The translations under genes and the position numbers were made by a program. A stretch of 36,388 nucleotides of DNA from Opitutus sp. GAS368 (GTDB lineage: Bacteria > Verrucomicrobiota > Verrucomicrobiia > Opitutales > Opitutaceae). Below, in pieces: positions 35,876-36,388 of the stretch. Position 1 is the stretch's first letter. The number at the start of each line of letters is the position of its first letter. The notes under the pieces were generated by a model. The model was given only the letters and a program-made list of their open reading frames with translations. It made no database searches and had not been told where the DNA came from. Where the stretch lies: positions 1-36,388 of the forward strand of contig CAMDOF010000068.1 of the NCBI GenBank assembly GCA_945903465.1. The letters are read 5' to 3'.

Positions 35876-35937
35876 CTGGCCACTGGCCACTTCTGCTTTT
35901 TCCCCGCTGGTCACTGGCCACTGGTCACTGGCCACTT
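35876..35937. repeat. heptad-repeat arm, element D right
   Basis: Two runs of TGGCCAC/TGGTCAC heptads with a 14-base T/C-rich break, just upstream of the four-helix-bundle start. Its layout (two runs with a C-rich break) matches the right arm of pair C, supporting a common origin. In the pglX frame it reads VASDQWPVTSGEKAEVASGQ. Confidence 0.9.
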
Positions 35938-36239
35938 CTTCAATGTAGTAGGGCATGTGCTCGCGCAGCCGGGAGCCGGGGCGATTGAGCAGCCACAAGC
36001 GCCCGAGGGAGTTTTCGACGAGGTAGCGGACGATCCAGTGCGGGGTGAAGAGCTGGGTGACGGCGGGGATGTCCTCGGTGGGCACGGCGCTCTTGCGGGC
36101 CATGACCTGGTCCTTTTTTTCCGAGATGTAGAACTGGTAGAGCCAGCCGAGGATCTCAACATTGGCCCGCTGCCCGTCGCCGCAGTCTTCGTCGCTGATC
36201 TCGGTGCGGAAGCCGTGGACGACGGAGTGCTCAGTGAGG

Positions 36240-36388
36240 AGGTCATCGGGCAGGAGCAGCTCGGTCTCGTCGTCGAGTTTCTCGAAGAGGTTCGGCAGGA
36301 GGGCGTGGTAGAAACGGCAGGCGGCGAGGACGAGATGGCGATAAACTTCGCCCTGCGCATCCGGCGACGGGATGCGGCCATCGAGGAG
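36240..36388. repeat. terminal direct repeat, right copy
   Basis: Identical to 1-149. The pglX frame on the minus strand (codon positions set by the DPAVGSAHML segment) is continuous across the join with the RFMDARGWHPF frame of the left end, which argues that the two ends belong together. Confidence 0.97.

Larger units (their letters stand above)
35487..35937 (-). mobile_element. heptad-repeat-bounded element D carrying an S23/IVP four-helix-bundle gene, inserted in pglX
   Basis: The left arm is 35487-35518 (GTGGTCA, GTGATTA, GTGGCCA, GTGGCCA). The right arm is 35876-35892 plus 35907-35937 (TGGCCAC and TGGTCAC units). They enclose one small gene on the same strand as pglX. The element sits between MPYYIEEV and ISSPEEIRLCDPA, just before the AdoMet-binding motif, where other PglX proteins have a short linker. 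The pglX frame stays open through the whole 451 bases, reading the enclosed gene in a second frame. No terminal inverted repeats of a known insertion sequence, and no transposase. The call as a mobile element is inference from the structure. Confidence 0.6.
32961..36388 (-). pseudogene. pglX: BREX DNA methyltransferase PglX, main part, frameshifted, C-terminus missing, carrying repeat insertions
   Basis: This is the continuation of the gene whose 5' end lies at 1-514. The frame entering from 36388 shows EILGWLYQFYISEKKD, LFTPHWIVRYLVENSLGRLW, the AdoMet-binding motif DPAVGSAHML (about 35425-35457) and the catalytic VVANPPYLG (about 34840-34860). Near 34052 the frame breaks: FYFRPSASWTKIS runs out of frame, and GRFASRYYPQGFTF continues in the next one, a one-base deletion. 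The second frame carries the specificity-type region and EDGILP-like segment (DRDGILPVLDGEWFDDD), then stops at 32961 after YLHRYTRDTMN. Family members continue roughly 100 residues further. Four loci of 7-bp repeats, one with a complete gene, are inserted without closing the frame. An active enzyme is unlikely as written. Confidence 0.85.

Noticed and set aside
33265..35937. Possible CRISPR array from the repeated GTGGYCA words
   Set aside because: Units are 7 bases and contiguous, there are no uniform spacers, and arms are inverted to one another; no cas gene is present.
1..36388. Calling the window a plasmid or phage
   Set aside because: There is end identity, but no replication, partition, mobilisation or structural phage gene, and the content is chromosomal in type.
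1..36388. tRNA, rRNA or riboswitch genes
   Set aside because: I scanned the intergenic regions and found no cloverleaf, rRNA-like stretch or recognisable aptamer; the longest gaps are listed as features.

Overview
The window is GC-rich, tightly packed bacterial DNA. It carries a paired planctomycete-type cytochrome/DUF1549-DUF1553 protein and a DUF1501 protein, a large TonB-dependent receptor with a carboxypeptidase-like regulatory domain, and few Shine-Dalgarno sequences. Together these suggest a Verrucomicrobiota (Opitutaceae-like) genome; this is inferred from gene families, not from a marker gene. Bases 1-149 are identical to 36240-36388. The reading frame of a pglX gene runs through that join, so the sequence closes as a 36,239-bp circle on paper. 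No replication, partition or integrase gene is visible, so a real plasmid is not established.

Layout. (1) From about 6487 leftward through the join and on to 32961, all on the minus strand, lies a decayed BREX phage-defence locus: a brxA 5' part joined out of frame to a brxB 3' part, an apparently intact brxC ATPase, an inserted winged-helix/nucleotidyltransferase pair with its own operator-like dyad, and a pglX methyltransferase gene with two frameshifts and a missing C-terminus. pglZ and brxL are absent; a transposase-like remnant lies where they would be expected. (2) 6715-11450 holds housekeeping genes: purH, apaG, a beta-CASP metallo-beta-lactamase RNase-like protein and an inositol monophosphatase family gene. 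(3) 12069-22040 is a plus-strand series: PSCyt1/DUF1549/DUF1553 protein, Tat-exported DUF1501 protein, beta-propeller protein, SDR dehydrogenase, then a three-gene CUT2 sugar ABC importer (lipoprotein, double ATPase, permease). (4) 23029-26169 is a minus-strand TonB-dependent receptor. (5) 26731-32358 is a tripartite RND efflux operon.

The most unusual structure is inside pglX. Four loci carry short arrays of a 7-bp repeat (GTGGYCA), arranged so that the left and right arms are inverted relative to each other. One pair encloses a complete S23/IVP four-helix-bundle gene. Two pairs enclose only about 20-30 bp, and one pair encloses ordinary pglX sequence. Because 7 is coprime to 3, a consensus array encodes the same cyclic heptapeptide in all three frames (VASGQWP one way, WPLATGH the other) and has no stop in any of the six frames. 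All four loci leave the pglX frame open. This looks like a family of small repeat-bounded elements able to sit inside protein-coding genes, with an autonomous-looking form carrying a four-helix-bundle protein and miniature derivatives without it.
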